DNA of 64,000 nucleotides from Luteibacter jiangsuensis (GCF_011742555.1 NZ_JAAQQR010000005.1:186001-250000); one strand, 5' to 3'; positions 28,570-36,523 are shown, counted from the first letter of the stretch. The notes: generated by a model from the letters alone, not told the origin. Translations and numbers: made by a program.

Positions 28570-29373
28570 TCAAACGCTCAGATCGAGCGAAAACCGGTCG
28601 GCATCCATCCAGGCCGGGAAGCGTTCGCGGTGGGCCTTCAGCGGTGCGGGGTCGAGCACCAGGGTGACCACCTGCTCCTGCGTGCCGAGTTCGACCAGGG
28701 GCTCGCCCACCGGATCGATCGCCGCGCTGTCGCCTGCATAGGGCAAATCGTTGCCGTCCACACCCACGCGGTTCACGCCGATGACGTAAGCCAGGTTCTC
28801 GATCGCACGCGCGCGCAGCAATGTGCGCCAGGGCTGCCGCCGCGGCGCCGGCCAGTTCGCCACGAACAGCGCGAGGTCGTAATCCATGCCGCCGGCCGCG
28901 TCTTCGTTTCGCCCGTTCCGCAACCACACCGGGAAGCGGAGGTCGTAGCAGACCTGCGGCAGGATACGCCAGCCTTTCAGTTCCACGATCAAGCGTTCGT
29001 TGCCGCCGCCGTAGCGGGTGTGCTCCCCGGCCATGCGAAACAGGTGGCGCTTGTCGTACCAGGCCATGTCGCCGTTCGGCGCGGCCCAGATCAGGCGGTT
29101 GTACACGGTGTCGCCGTCGCGGATCACCAGGCTGCCGGTGATCGTCGCATTCGCTTCGTCGGCGAGTGCGCGGATCCACGCCACGCTCGGGCCGTCCATC
29201 GACTCGGCATTCGCCAGCGTGTCGTTGGTGAACCCGGACAGGAAGGTTTCCGGCAGCACAATGAGGTCGCTGGGGGCCGCGCCGCGAACCAACCGGCCGT
29301 AATAGTCGCGATTGCCGGGCGCGTCGTGCCAGCGCGTGGCACCCTGGATCAGGGAAACGGTCAGAGTTTGCAC
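28570..29373 (-). CDS. Carbon-nitrogen hydrolase, omega-amidase type
   Basis: About 267 residues from a GTG start at 29371-29373 (a GGAG lies 5 nt upstream), which overlaps the aminotransferase 3' end by 13 nt. The nitrilase triad is Glu42 (LPETFLSG), Lys108 (YDKRHLF) and Cys142 (VCYDLRFP). The sequence looks like YafV/Nit2 omega-amidases, which hydrolyse 2-oxoglutaramate, the keto product left when glutamine donates its amino group to KMTB. Coupling to the aminotransferase upstream therefore pulls methionine salvage forward. The frame is open to 29505, but that extension lies within the upstream gene. Confidence 0.9.
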   Translation of the reverse strand: MQTLTVSLIQGATRWHDAPGNRDYYGRLVRGAAPSDLIVLPETFLSGFTNDTLANAESMDGPSVAWIRALADEANATITGSLVIRDGDTVYNRLIWAAPNGDMAWYDKRHLFRMAGEHTRYGGGNERLIVELKGWRILPQVCYDLRFPVWLRNGRNEDAAGGMDYDLALFVANWPAPRRQPWRTLLRARAIENLAYVIGVNRVGVDGNDLPYAGDSAAIDPVGEPLVELGTQEQVVTLVLDPAPLKAHRERFPAWMDADRFSLDLSV

Positions 29374-30506
29374 AGGAGCTCCGCGGCGGCTTCCATGGTG
29401 GCGTCGTTCTTGGCGAAGCACAGTCGGACCAGCCGCGTGTCCGGCGCGCTTTCGTAGAACGGGCTGAGCGGAATGGCGGCCACGCCGCCCTCCCGGACCA
29501 GCCACTCGCTGAAATTGATGTCGTCGACGTCGCGAATGGCGCCGTAATCCACCAGTTGGAAGTACCCGCCCGGCACGTCCAGCAGCTTCAGGCGCGACGG
29601 CGCGATGAGGGCGCGGAAACGGTCTCGCTTGGCCTGGTAGAACGCCGGCAGGTCGAGGTAGTGCTCCGGCGAAGATTCAAGGAATTCCGCGAACGCCCAC
29701 TGCGCGGGATTGAACGTGCAGAAGGTAAGGTATTGGTGCACCTTGCGGAATTCCGCGGTAAGTGCTTTGGGCGCCACGGCGTAACCCACCTTCCAGCCGG
29801 TGCAGTGGTAGGTCTTGCCGAACGAGGACACCACGATGCTGCGCGCGGCCAGTTCCTCGTGCCGCAGCACGCTCTGGTGCTCCTGGCCGTCGAACACGAT
29901 GTGTTCGTAGACCTCGTCGGACAGCACCACGATGGGCGTGTTGCGCACGATCGCCGCCAGTTCGTCGAGGTCGGCGCGCGAGAGCACGGCGCCGGACGGG
30001 TTATGCGGCGAATTGATGAGGATCATCCGCGTACGCGGGGTGATGGCCTCGCGTACACGCTGCCAGTCGATGGCGAATGCCGGAAGCGTCAGCGGCAGGT
30101 GCACCGCCGTGGCGCCCTGCAATTCGATGGCCGGCTCGTAGCTGTCGTAGCATGGATCGAAGACGATCACCTCGTCGCCCGCCCGCACGACGGCTGCAAT
30201 GGCGGAGAACAGGGCCTCGGTGGCTCCGGAGGTTACCGTCACCTCCGTGTCCGGGCTGACCCGGTGGCCGTACAGGCTCTCCGTCTTCAGGGCGATCTGC
30301 TCGCGCAGCCTGGGGATGCCGATGCCGGGGGCGTACTGGTTCTTGCCCTCGGCCATGGCGCGCGTGATCGCGTCGCGCAGGGCCTCCGGCGGTTCGAAAT
30401 CGGGGAAGCCCTGGCCCAGGTTCACTGCCTTGTGCTCCAGCGCAAGCTGGCTCATGACGCTGAAGATCGTGGTGCCGACCTTGGGAAGCTTGGTTTCGAG
30501 CTGCAT
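29361..30506 (-). CDS. Methionine (KMTB) aminotransferase, class I PLP
   Basis: The 381-residue fold-type I aminotransferase has the PLP lysine near 231 in SSFGKTYHCTGWK, NSPHNPSG and a C-terminal RLCFAKND arginine motif. It is close to YbdL-type methionine aminotransferases (MSQLALEHKAVNLGQGFPDF). The expected reaction is KMTB plus glutamine to methionine plus oxoglutaramate, the last step of methionine salvage. It overlaps the omega-amidase gene and follows a LysR gene by 9 nt. A palindrome like that of mtnB lies 15 bp before its ATG, inside the LysR coding end. Confidence 0.92.
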   Translation of the reverse strand: MQLETKLPKVGTTIFSVMSQLALEHKAVNLGQGFPDFEPPEALRDAITRAMAEGKNQYAPGIGIPRLREQIALKTESLYGHRVSPDTEVTVTSGATEALFSAIAAVVRAGDEVIVFDPCYDSYEPAIELQGATAVHLPLTLPAFAIDWQRVREAITPRTRMILINSPHNPSGAVLSRADLDELAAIVRNTPIVVLSDEVYEHIVFDGQEHQSVLRHEELAARSIVVSSFGKTYHCTGWKVGYAVAPKALTAEFRKVHQYLTFCTFNPAQWAFAEFLESSPEHYLDLPAFYQAKRDRFRALIAPSRLKLLDVPGGYFQLVDYGAIRDVDDINFSEWLVREGGVAAIPLSPFYESAPDTRLVRLCFAKNDATMEAAAELLCKL

Positions 30507-30515
30507 CGAACGCCC

Positions 30516-31544
30516 TTATTCGTTTGGACGGCCAAACGCCGTCGAATGTTCCGATCCTACCATGCGCGCCAGGCGGATCGCCCCCGCCTGCTCGGGGTTC
30601 GCCGCGGCCTTCTCGCAATCCTTGTGGAACTCCGCCTGGGCCTTGGGCAACCGGTCGGCAAGGAAATCGACGAAACTGCGCACGGCGGGCAGCAGGCCGC
30701 GCCGGCTCGGATAAACGAAGTGCAGCGTGCCCTGGGCGGTGGTGTATTCGGGCAGCACCCATTCGAGGTCGCCGTTCGCGATGAGGGGGCCGCAAAAATC
30801 TTCGGGCAGCAAGGCCACGCCGCAACATTGCACGGCGGCGGCAATCAGCACGGAGAAGTCGCCGCTCACCAGGCGCGGCGTGACTTCCACGGCGGCCTTC
30901 TTTCCGCTCGCATCGACCAGTTCCCACACCTGGGCGCCTTCGTGCTCGTACATCGACAGCGCCGGGAGCTTCGCAAGTTCATCGAGCGTCTTCGGGCGTC
31001 CGTTGGAGTCGAGGAACTTCGGGCTCGCCACGAGCAGGCTGCGCGCGAAGCCGATACTGCGGAGCACCAGGGTGGCATCGGTATCCAGCTTCTCGCGCAC
31101 CCGGATGGCGATGTCGTAACCCTCGCCAATGAGGTCCACCCTGCGATTCGTGGCGGTAAGGCGCACCTGCACCTTCGGGTGTTCCAGCATGAAGGCGGGC
31201 AGCATCGGGCCGAGCACGTTCTGCGCCAGCGATATGGGGCAACTCACGCGGATGACGCCGCGCGGTTCCGTCCTCAGCTCGTCCACCGCGTCCTGCGCCG
31301 CCTGGGCTTCCTCCAGCACCGCGCGGCAATGCTGGTAGAACCGCTCGCCGATTTCCGTGACCACGAAGCGCCGGGTCGTTCGCTGGAGCAGGCGCACGCC
31401 CAGGCGGTCCTCCAATTGGGCAATGCGCTTGCTGAGGCGGGACTTCGGGATGCCCAGCGCGCGGCCGGCCGCGGAAAACCCGCCGTGTTCGACCACCGAG
31501 GCGAAGAAATACAGATCGTTCAGGTCCTGCAGCGCGCCGTCCAT
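30516..31544 (-). CDS. LysR-family transcriptional regulator
   Basis: The 342-residue protein has an N-terminal winged HTH (LNDLYFFASVVEHGGFSAAG, then RALGIPKSRLSKRIAQLEDR) and a LysR substrate-binding domain. It belongs to the large CrgA/AaeR-like group that often lies divergent to a redox enzyme. Here it is divergent from an azoreductase gene with 124 bp between, a common LysR-target pair. Its last codons overlap the methionine-type palindrome of the downstream aminotransferase gene, so the latter probably has its own promoter. Confidence 0.92.
   Translation of the reverse strand: MDGALQDLNDLYFFASVVEHGGFSAAGRALGIPKSRLSKRIAQLEDRLGVRLLQRTTRRFVVTEIGERFYQHCRAVLEEAQAAQDAVDELRTEPRGVIRVSCPISLAQNVLGPMLPAFMLEHPKVQVRLTATNRRVDLIGEGYDIAIRVREKLDTDATLVLRSIGFARSLLVASPKFLDSNGRPKTLDELAKLPALSMYEHEGAQVWELVDASGKKAAVEVTPRLVSGDFSVLIAAAVQCCGVALLPEDFCGPLIANGDLEWVLPEYTTAQGTLHFVYPSRRGLLPAVRSFVDFLADRLPKAQAEFHKDCEKAAANPEQAGAIRLARMVGSEHSTAFGRPNE
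30521..30538. promoter_or_regulatory. Imperfect palindrome before the methionine aminotransferase gene
   Basis: CGTTTGGACGGCCAAACG has 7-bp arms (CGTTTGG/CCAAACG) around ACGG and shares 14 of 16 aligned bases with the palindrome before mtnB. It lies inside the 3' end of the LysR gene, 15 bp from the aminotransferase start codon. Candidate operator for a methionine-salvage regulon. Confidence 0.6.
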
Positions 31545-31668
31545 CAGGGCTTCCCGTCGTTTCGTCTGCGAAACAATCAGTCTACTCCAAGCAGGCTAAT
31601 CAGGGCATTGTCTGCGGCGTATCGTTTCCCCATCCCGCTCCGGCGGTCATTCTCGAGGGAAACACGCC

Positions 31669-32253
31669 ATGAAACTCCTGCATATCGACGCCAGCGCCCT
31701 GGGTGCCCACTCCGTGTCGCGCGGCCTGACCGCTGCCGTGGTTGCCGAGTTCGTGCGCAATCACCCCGGCATCGAGGTCACGTACCGCGACCTGCACGCC
31801 GCGCCGCTGGCGCCCTGGGCCCTGCCCGCCGGCGACGACGACCCGAACGCGGCCGAAAGCGCCAAGGCACTTGAGGAGTTCCTCGCCGCGGATGTGGTCG
31901 TGGTGGGCGCCCCGATGTACAACTTCGGTATTTCCAGCACGCTGAAGGCCTGGATCGACCGCATCGCCGTGGCCGGCAAGACCTTCCGCTACACGTCCGC
32001 GGGCCCCGAGGGCCTGGCCGGGGGCAAGCGGGTGATCGTTGCTTCGTCGCGTGGCGGCATCTATTCGCCGGGCACGCCTGCCGCGGCCATGGACTTCCAG
32101 GAACCCTACCTCAAGGCCCTGTTCGGCTTCCTGGGCGTGACCGACATCGAGTTCGTCCGCGCCGAGGGTCTGGCGATGGGCGACGATCACAAGGCCAATG
32201 CCGTCGGCGTCGCTATGGCCGGTATCGGCGGCCTGCTGCGCAAGGCGGCCTGA
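31669..32253 (+). CDS. azoR: FMN-dependent NADH:azoreductase (flavodoxin-like quinone reductase)
   Basis: The 194-residue flavodoxin-fold protein has [19 protein letters not shown] (FMN phosphate site and dimer interface), [19 protein letters not shown] and a C-terminal [10 protein letters not shown] segment, all typical of AzoR. It reduces quinones and azo compounds by two electrons with NADH, usually as protection from thiol or quinone stress. It is divergent from the LysR gene that probably controls it, and it ends at a strong hairpin facing two small minus-strand genes. Confidence 0.93.
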   Translation: MKLLHIDASALGAHSVSRGLTAAVVAEFVRNHPGIEVTYRDLHAAPLAPWALPAGDDDPNAAESAKALEEFLAADVVVVGAPMYNFGISSTLKAWIDRIAVAGKTFRYTSAGPEGLAGGKRVIVASSRGGIYSPGTPAAAMDFQEPYLKALFGFLGVTDIEFVRAEGLAMGDDHKANAVGVAMAGIGGLLRKAA

Positions 32254-32260
32254 CGATGAA

Positions 32261-32292
32261 CCCGCATGGGCGGCTTTGGCCGCCCATGCGGG
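32261..32292. terminator. Perfect 14-bp hairpin between azoR and the small minus-strand operon
   Basis: CCCGCATGGGCGGC and GCCGCCCATGCGGG form a 14-bp perfect stem with a TTTG loop, 8 bp after azoR and 6 bp after the 49-codon minus-strand gene. Neither side has a clear T-tract, so it may be a transcription block or mRNA 3'-end stabiliser for both convergent units. Confidence 0.7.
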
Positions 32293-32297
32293 CCGGA

Positions 32298-32447
32298 TTA
32301 CGGCGAGTTCTGCTTTCCGGGTTTTTCGTTCGGCATGTTCTGGGACTCTTGCGGATGTCCCTCGCCGGGAACCTTGGGCTTGCCGTGCGAGGGCTTCGGG
32401 TTGTCTTCCCGGTAACCCGGCGTCTGCTGTTTGTCGTCGTTCGTCAC
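32298..32447 (-). CDS. 49-residue hydrophilic protein downstream of the metallothionein-like gene
   Basis: A GTG-start reading frame of 49 codons (TNDDKQQTPGYREDNPKPSH at the start, ending KPGKQNSP). The evidence for translation is a perfect Shine-Dalgarno GGAGGTGAT at 32449-32457 with standard spacing. The product is very rich in Pro, Lys, Glu, Gln and Asn, with no hydrophobic segment, so it is probably disordered. It lies 18 nt after the cysteine-rich gene on the same strand and is likely co-transcribed. I do not recognise a family. Confidence 0.6.
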   Translation of the reverse strand: MTNDDKQQTPGYREDNPKPSHGKPKVPGEGHPQESQNMPNEKPGKQNSP

Positions 32448-32465
32448 GAGATCACCTCCGATCGC

Positions 32466-32624
32466 TTACGAGCGTTGCTGGCAGGCCGCGTGGCCGCATT
32501 CGCAGGCACTGCCCACGTTCTGGCTTTCCGTCGCCATGCGGCAGCTTTCGCTGCAGAAGTCGCGAGACACGGGGACCTGGCAATTGCAGCCCGCGTGGTC
32601 GCACGGTTTCATCGCTTCGTTCAT
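32466..32624 (-). CDS. Metallothionein-like cysteine-rich protein, 52 residues
   Basis: Starts MNEAMKPCDHAGCNCQVPVS and ends ECGHAACQQRS. Eight of 52 residues are cysteine (8, 13, 15, 24, 28, 41, 43, 48), with two histidines among them. The pattern C-x4-CxC ... FCSESC ... CxCGHxxC resembles bacterial BmtA/SmtA metallothioneins, which bind Zn2+, Cd2+ or Cu+ in the cytosol. A GGAG lies 7 nt before the ATG. It is first in a two-gene unit and convergent with azoR. A metal-responsive promoter element was not recognised. Confidence 0.75.
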   Translation of the reverse strand: MNEAMKPCDHAGCNCQVPVSRDFCSESCRMATESQNVGSACECGHAACQQRS

Positions 32625-32671
32625 GCTCTCGCTCCGTACGGTCATGCCTGGCAGCGTGCGCGGACCTGCGT

Positions 32672-33664
32672 CTAATTTTCGTCACAGCCCGGCGAAACAT
32701 CCTGAACGCTCCACCCATGCGCGGCGATAAGCAGACCGCTGAGGCTGCGAACGTCCTGCAGGTTGTGCTCCGCCACCCGCACCAGATCGGCGGACGATCC
32801 GCCGCGCAAATACGTAAGCCATGCGCGCGGTGCCTCCGAACCGGGTAAATCGTCCTCGCGCACGATGCGCAGCAGCCGGCGTTCCGCCGTCTGCATCTTG
32901 CAGTTCTCCCACACCTGCCGATAGCGACGCCGCATGGGATGCAGCAGATCCACGTGCGTCAGCCCCAACAGGGGGTTCGCCATGCGAGCCAGCCGATACC
33001 GGGTGGCCAGCAGTGGCGCGTCGTACGACTTGCCGTTGTAACTGACCAGCACCGTGTCGCCGTGGATCCACTCCGCAAACGCGCGGAGCATCGCGGATTC
33101 CGCGGCCATGGCGGTGATGTAGAGCTGACGGACGCGTAGCGCTCCTTCGTGCCAGTCCGCCGCTCCGATCATGAAGGCGCGCGTACCGGTGCCGCCGGCG
33201 AGGCCCGTGGTTTCGGTATCGAAGTGCAGGACATGTTCCCGGCGTGCGGTGGTCAGCCTCGCGAACGTGAGATCGAGCTCGGCCGGCGGCTCGTTCCATG
33301 CGAAGCGCTGCTCGATGTAGCGGAGACCGGGGGAGAGTTCTTCGCCGGGAACCTCCCGGGTGTGCGGGCGAGTCGGTGCGGGCGGCTTGATCAGGCGTTC
33401 GCGCACGCCAGCCATGCGGCGAAGTGCGGCCAGATCGCGAGCACCCATCGCCGCTGAAGCGGCTCCCACACAGAGCGCGGTTCCTTCACTCGGCGGTCGA
33501 GCCAGCGCTTTCCCCGTCCGTGCAAGGCGGCTCGGCACCGACGCCTGTGTGAAGGTTGCTCCGGCTTGCTCGATCTGTGGGAGCCGCTTCAGCGGCGATT
33601 CCTGCGGAGCTGTGGACCCGGCCTGCTTGCGGAGCATGGCCAGGCGGGCTGCGAGGCTGCTCAT
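32672..33664 (-). CDS. RNase H-like/DnaQ-type exonuclease, MrfB (YprB)-like, with in-frame REP insertions
   Basis: The 330-residue protein starts in the mrfA-like stop codon (ATGA) and carries an RNase_H_2 nuclease domain from about residue 145: HFDTETTGL (Asp149, Glu151), YNGKSYDAPLL (Asp215) and a late HNLQDV acidic motif. The Bacillus pair YprA/YprB (MrfA/MrfB) repairs mitomycin C damage, and the same two-gene arrangement is seen here. Residues about 21-31 ([11 protein letters not shown]) and 62-79 ([18 protein letters not shown]) are direct translations of family A REP units on the minus strand. The C-terminal TPR region of B. subtilis MrfB is absent. A start downstream of the REPs is possible but loses the ATGA overlap. 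Confidence 0.85.
   Translation of the reverse strand: MSSLAARLAMLRKQAGSTAPQESPLKRLPQIEQAGATFTQASVPSRLARTGKALARPPSEGTALCVGAASAAMGARDLAALRRMAGVRERLIKPPAPTRPHTREVPGEELSPGLRYIEQRFAWNEPPAELDLTFARLTTARREHVLHFDTETTGLAGGTGTRAFMIGAADWHEGALRVRQLYITAMAAESAMLRAFAEWIHGDTVLVSYNGKSYDAPLLATRYRLARMANPLLGLTHVDLLHPMRRRYRQVWENCKMQTAERRLLRIVREDDLPGSEAPRAWLTYLRGGSSADLVRVAEHNLQDVRSLSGLLIAAHGWSVQDVSPGCDEN
33439..33607. repeat. Family A REP pair lying inside the mrfB-like coding sequence
   Basis: Two units, at 33439-33470 and 33576-33607, in inverted orientation with about 105 bp between. Both are in the open frame of the mrfB-like gene and introduce no stop codon. The spacer also stays open. In the rest of the window these units lie between genes or at the very end of one. 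Confidence 0.88.
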
Positions 33665-36090
33665 GCGGCAACGGCGCCCAGCAGGCGAAGCACGCGCGTT
33701 GCGAGTGCGCGCGGTGTCTCTTCCCGGCCCTCGTCGGCTGCGAGCACAGGCCCCACGCAGCCGGGACAGCCGGCCTTGCACGCACAGCCCTCCACCGTGG
33801 TCAGCGCATGACCCAGCAACTCCCGTGCACGCTGGAACAGCGGTTCGCTGAGGCCCACGCCGCCAGGGAAATTGTCGTAGAGATAGACCGTGGGCAGGAA
33901 ACGCTCCAAGGCATCGGGCAAGGCCAGGCCGCCGTCGGGTGCGCGCAACTGGCCGCGGCCGGCGGCATCCACCTGCGCGGACCACCCGCCATCGCCGGAC
34001 CCTACCGCCTTCTGCAGGTCGCGTGGCTCGGCCATCACCGCCACCACCGCCGCGGTATGCAATGCGTACGCGGCACCGAGGAAGCCGTCCAGCGCGTGCT
34101 GGCGCGAGCGGAACGCCTCGTCCAGCACCGTTTGCGGCAACTGCCACCACACCGCCGTGGTGTGCAGTTCCTGGTCCGGCAGGTTCACGGGCCCGTAGCC
34201 GATGTTTTCGTGCGTGTAGTAGCGGATCTTCTTATAGCCGGACACCCGCCGCACGACGTGCACCTCGCCGTGCCGCGCACTGCCCTTGCCCGAGTTGCTG
34301 CCGTCGAAACACTCCAGTTCCTTCAGTTTGGTGTAGTCGATGGCATCGGTGTAATAGTCGACGCGCGTGCGCGTGCAGTACGCCTTTCGCCCCTCCCAAT
34401 CGAGTTTCTCGACCTGGTACGGCACCGACTGGATCATGTGAATGGCGCCTTCGTACAAGGTGAGCGCGGCCGCCGAGTAGTCGACTTCGGCGATGATCGT
34501 CTGCCGGCCTTCCGTGCGGTCCACCACCACGAAGTTGCCGTCGGCCACCGAGCGCAGGCTGACCGCGTTCGCCGGATAGCTGTCGGCGATCCATTCCCAG
34601 CGGTCGCCTTCGCGATGCAGTACTTCCGCTTCGGCAAGCACCTGGAGGAAATCCTCCGCGTCGTCGGGCCCGAACCGGTCGCCCGCGAGGAACGGCAGCT
34701 CGAACGCAGCGCAGCGGATGTGGTCGAGGAGGATCAGCGGCTGGTCGGGCTGGATGCGCGCATGTTCCGGGCTGGCCTCGGTAAGGAAAGCCGGATGCCG
34801 CATCAGGTATTGGTCCAGCGGTGCACTGCTCGCCACCAGCACGCCCAGCGACGGCTGCTGCCGGCGCCCTGCCCGACCGAATCGCTGCCAGGTGGCCGCG
34901 ATGGAGCCGGGGTATCCGTTGAGCACCACGGCGTCGAGGCTGCCGATGTCCACGCCCAGTTCCAGCGCGGAGGTGGACACGATGCCGTCCACGTCGCCCG
35001 CGCGCATGGCGCGCTCCACCTCGCGGCGCTCGGTAGGAAGGTAGCCACCGCGATACGCGCGGATGCGGGCCGGCTTCCTCGTGTCATGGTCGAACACGTC
35101 CTTGAGGTATTTCGTCAACACCTCGACCATCAGACGCGACTGCGCGAACACGAGGGTTTTCATCTTCGCCTTGATCGCCACGCGCGCGATAAGGCTGGTC
35201 TGCGATCGCGCGGACGCGCGCAAGCCGAGGTCCGGATTGATGACGGGCGGATTCCAGAGCAGCACATGCTTGTCGCCGCTAGGGGCGCCGCTACTGCCGA
35301 TGGTCACCACCTCGTCCTCGATCAGCGCTTCGGCATGCTCGGTGGCGTTGCCGATGGTGGCCGAGCAGAGCACGAACTGGGGACGAACGCCGTAGAAGGC
35401 GCAGATGCGTTTCAGCCGGCGCAGCACGTTGGCCAGGTGCGATCCGAACACGCCGCGATAGGTATGGATCTCATCGATCACCACATAGCGCAGGTTCTCG
35501 AAGAACTGTGCCCACTTCGTGTGATGCGGCAGGATGGCCTGATGCAGCATGTCCGGATTGCTGACCACCACGTCGCCGTGCAGTCGGATGGCCTGGCGCG
35601 CGTCGCCGGGCGTGTCGCCGTCGAACGTGAAGGCCTTCACGCCCAGGTCGCCCGCACGATTGATGTCGAGCAGCTCGGCCACCTGGTCCTGCGCCAGCGC
35701 CTTGGTCGGGAAGAGGTAGAGCGCCTTGGCGCCGGCCTCCAGCACCGAGGAGATCACCGGCATGGTGTAGCACAGCGTTTTGCCGGACGCGGTGGGCGTG
35801 GCCACGAGCACATGCTTCCCGGCGCGGGCGGCCTCCCAGGCCTCCTGCTGATGGCTGTAGAGGCGGTCGATGCCGCGCGCCGCCAGCGCCCGGGAGAGCC
35901 CGTCCGGCATGTCCTGGGGCATCGGCGCGTAGACGCCCTCTCGCCCGAACACGGTGAATGCCGAACAGACGCGGTCGCCGTATTTGTCGGTGAGGCGATG
36001 CGCCAGGGTCTGGCCGTCGTGCCGCGCCGCGACCACGGCGTCGGCTTCGTCGGTGCGAAGGGCTTTGAGGTAAGCGGCCATGGGCGTCAC
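33661..36090 (-). CDS. DEAH-box helicase with C-terminal DUF1998 zinc-binding domain, MrfA (YprA)-like
   Basis: The 809-residue superfamily 2 helicase has motif I ATPTASGKT (97-105), DEIH at 206-209, SATIGNATEHAE, and motif VI QRFGRAGRRQQPS. The C-terminus holds the DUF1998/MZB cysteine cluster (EGCACKAGCPGCVGP near residue 770) that binds zinc or an iron-sulfur cluster. This is the architecture of MrfA, an ATP-dependent 3'-5' helicase in UvrA-independent repair of mitomycin C lesions. Its stop overlaps the start of the RNase H-like gene, so the two are translationally coupled. Confidence 0.9.
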   Translation of the reverse strand: MTPMAAYLKALRTDEADAVVAARHDGQTLAHRLTDKYGDRVCSAFTVFGREGVYAPMPQDMPDGLSRALAARGIDRLYSHQQEAWEAARAGKHVLVATPTASGKTLCYTMPVISSVLEAGAKALYLFPTKALAQDQVAELLDINRAGDLGVKAFTFDGDTPGDARQAIRLHGDVVVSNPDMLHQAILPHHTKWAQFFENLRYVVIDEIHTYRGVFGSHLANVLRRLKRICAFYGVRPQFVLCSATIGNATEHAEALIEDEVVTIGSSGAPSGDKHVLLWNPPVINPDLGLRASARSQTSLIARVAIKAKMKTLVFAQSRLMVEVLTKYLKDVFDHDTRKPARIRAYRGGYLPTERREVERAMRAGDVDGIVSTSALELGVDIGSLDAVVLNGYPGSIAATWQRFGRAGRRQQPSLGVLVASSAPLDQYLMRHPAFLTEASPEHARIQPDQPLILLDHIRCAAFELPFLAGDRFGPDDAEDFLQVLAEAEVLHREGDRWEWIADSYPANAVSLRSVADGNFVVVDRTEGRQTIIAEVDYSAAALTLYEGAIHMIQSVPYQVEKLDWEGRKAYCTRTRVDYYTDAIDYTKLKELECFDGSNSGKGSARHGEVHVVRRVSGYKKIRYYTHENIGYGPVNLPDQELHTTAVWWQLPQTVLDEAFRSRQHALDGFLGAAYALHTAAVVAVMAEPRDLQKAVGSGDGGWSAQVDAAGRGQLRAPDGGLALPDALERFLPTVYLYDNFPGGVGLSEPLFQRARELLGHALTTVEGCACKAGCPGCVGPVLAADEGREETPRALATRVLRLLGAVAA

Positions 36091-36175
36091 GGGCGGCGGA
36101 AGGACGCCCGTTATGCCCGCGCCTCGTCTCAGATGCTGCGACGGCGGCCGGATTGCCTAAGGAGGGGGCCCTGGA

Positions 36176-36421
36176 TCACGTGGCCCCCGCGTCCGCGCCG
36201 GCCAGGTCGGCGTCGGCGACCCGCCAGATGCCGGATTCGTCCTCCACCTTGATTTCCACCGAGTGCCCCGGCTGATGGCGGATGGCCGCGGTAAGGGTCA
36301 GCGCGTGTCGAATCGCCTCGTCGCGGGTCGAAAATTGTCCGACGACGTCGGCATTCCGCCGCAGGGTCCACTGCCCCCGCGACGATGCATTGAAAGGTAC
36401 GTAGAGGATCGTGCGCTGCAA
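36176..36421 (-). CDS. Small protein of unknown function (DUF2188-like pattern)
   Basis: The 81-residue protein begins MQRTILYVPFNASSRGQWTL; the central GQWTLRRNADVVGQFSTRDEAIRHA, where an aromatic strand is followed by a helix, resembles the small DUF2188-type fold, but the match is only a pattern. No signal peptide or membrane segment. It lies 85 nt upstream of the helicase gene on the same strand; function unknown. Confidence 0.6.
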   Translation of the reverse strand: MQRTILYVPFNASSRGQWTLRRNADVVGQFSTRDEAIRHALTLTAAIRHQPGHSVEIKVEDESGIWRVADADLAGADAGAT

Positions 36422-36523
36422 GAGGTCCGCTCCGTCGGGAAGACCCCTTCGGTCTTCGTCGTGACGAAGCTAGGTGCGCAGCTGTCGCGGGCGTGTCACG
36501 GCGAAGTCGCCGGGCCGGTCACG

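Noticed and set aside
29556-31874. Plus-strand ORF of 772 codons over aminotransferase, LysR and azoR
   Set aside because: Covers three real genes on either strand and has no recognisable motif.
33439-33607. Possible CRISPR-like repeats, because of regularly repeated GTGGGAGCCGC units
   Set aside because: The units are inverted palindromes, dispersed over the window, with no uniform spacers and no cas genes; they are REP elements.
33556-36252. Plus-strand ORF of 898 codons opposite the helicase gene
   Set aside because: Shadow of the helicase; begins in REP sequence and carries no family signature.
36426-36460. GAAGACC/GGTCTTC hairpin in the gap between two small genes
   Set aside because: A 7-bp stem with a short loop and no T-tract on either strand; it could be a weak terminator, but evidence is too thin to annotate.
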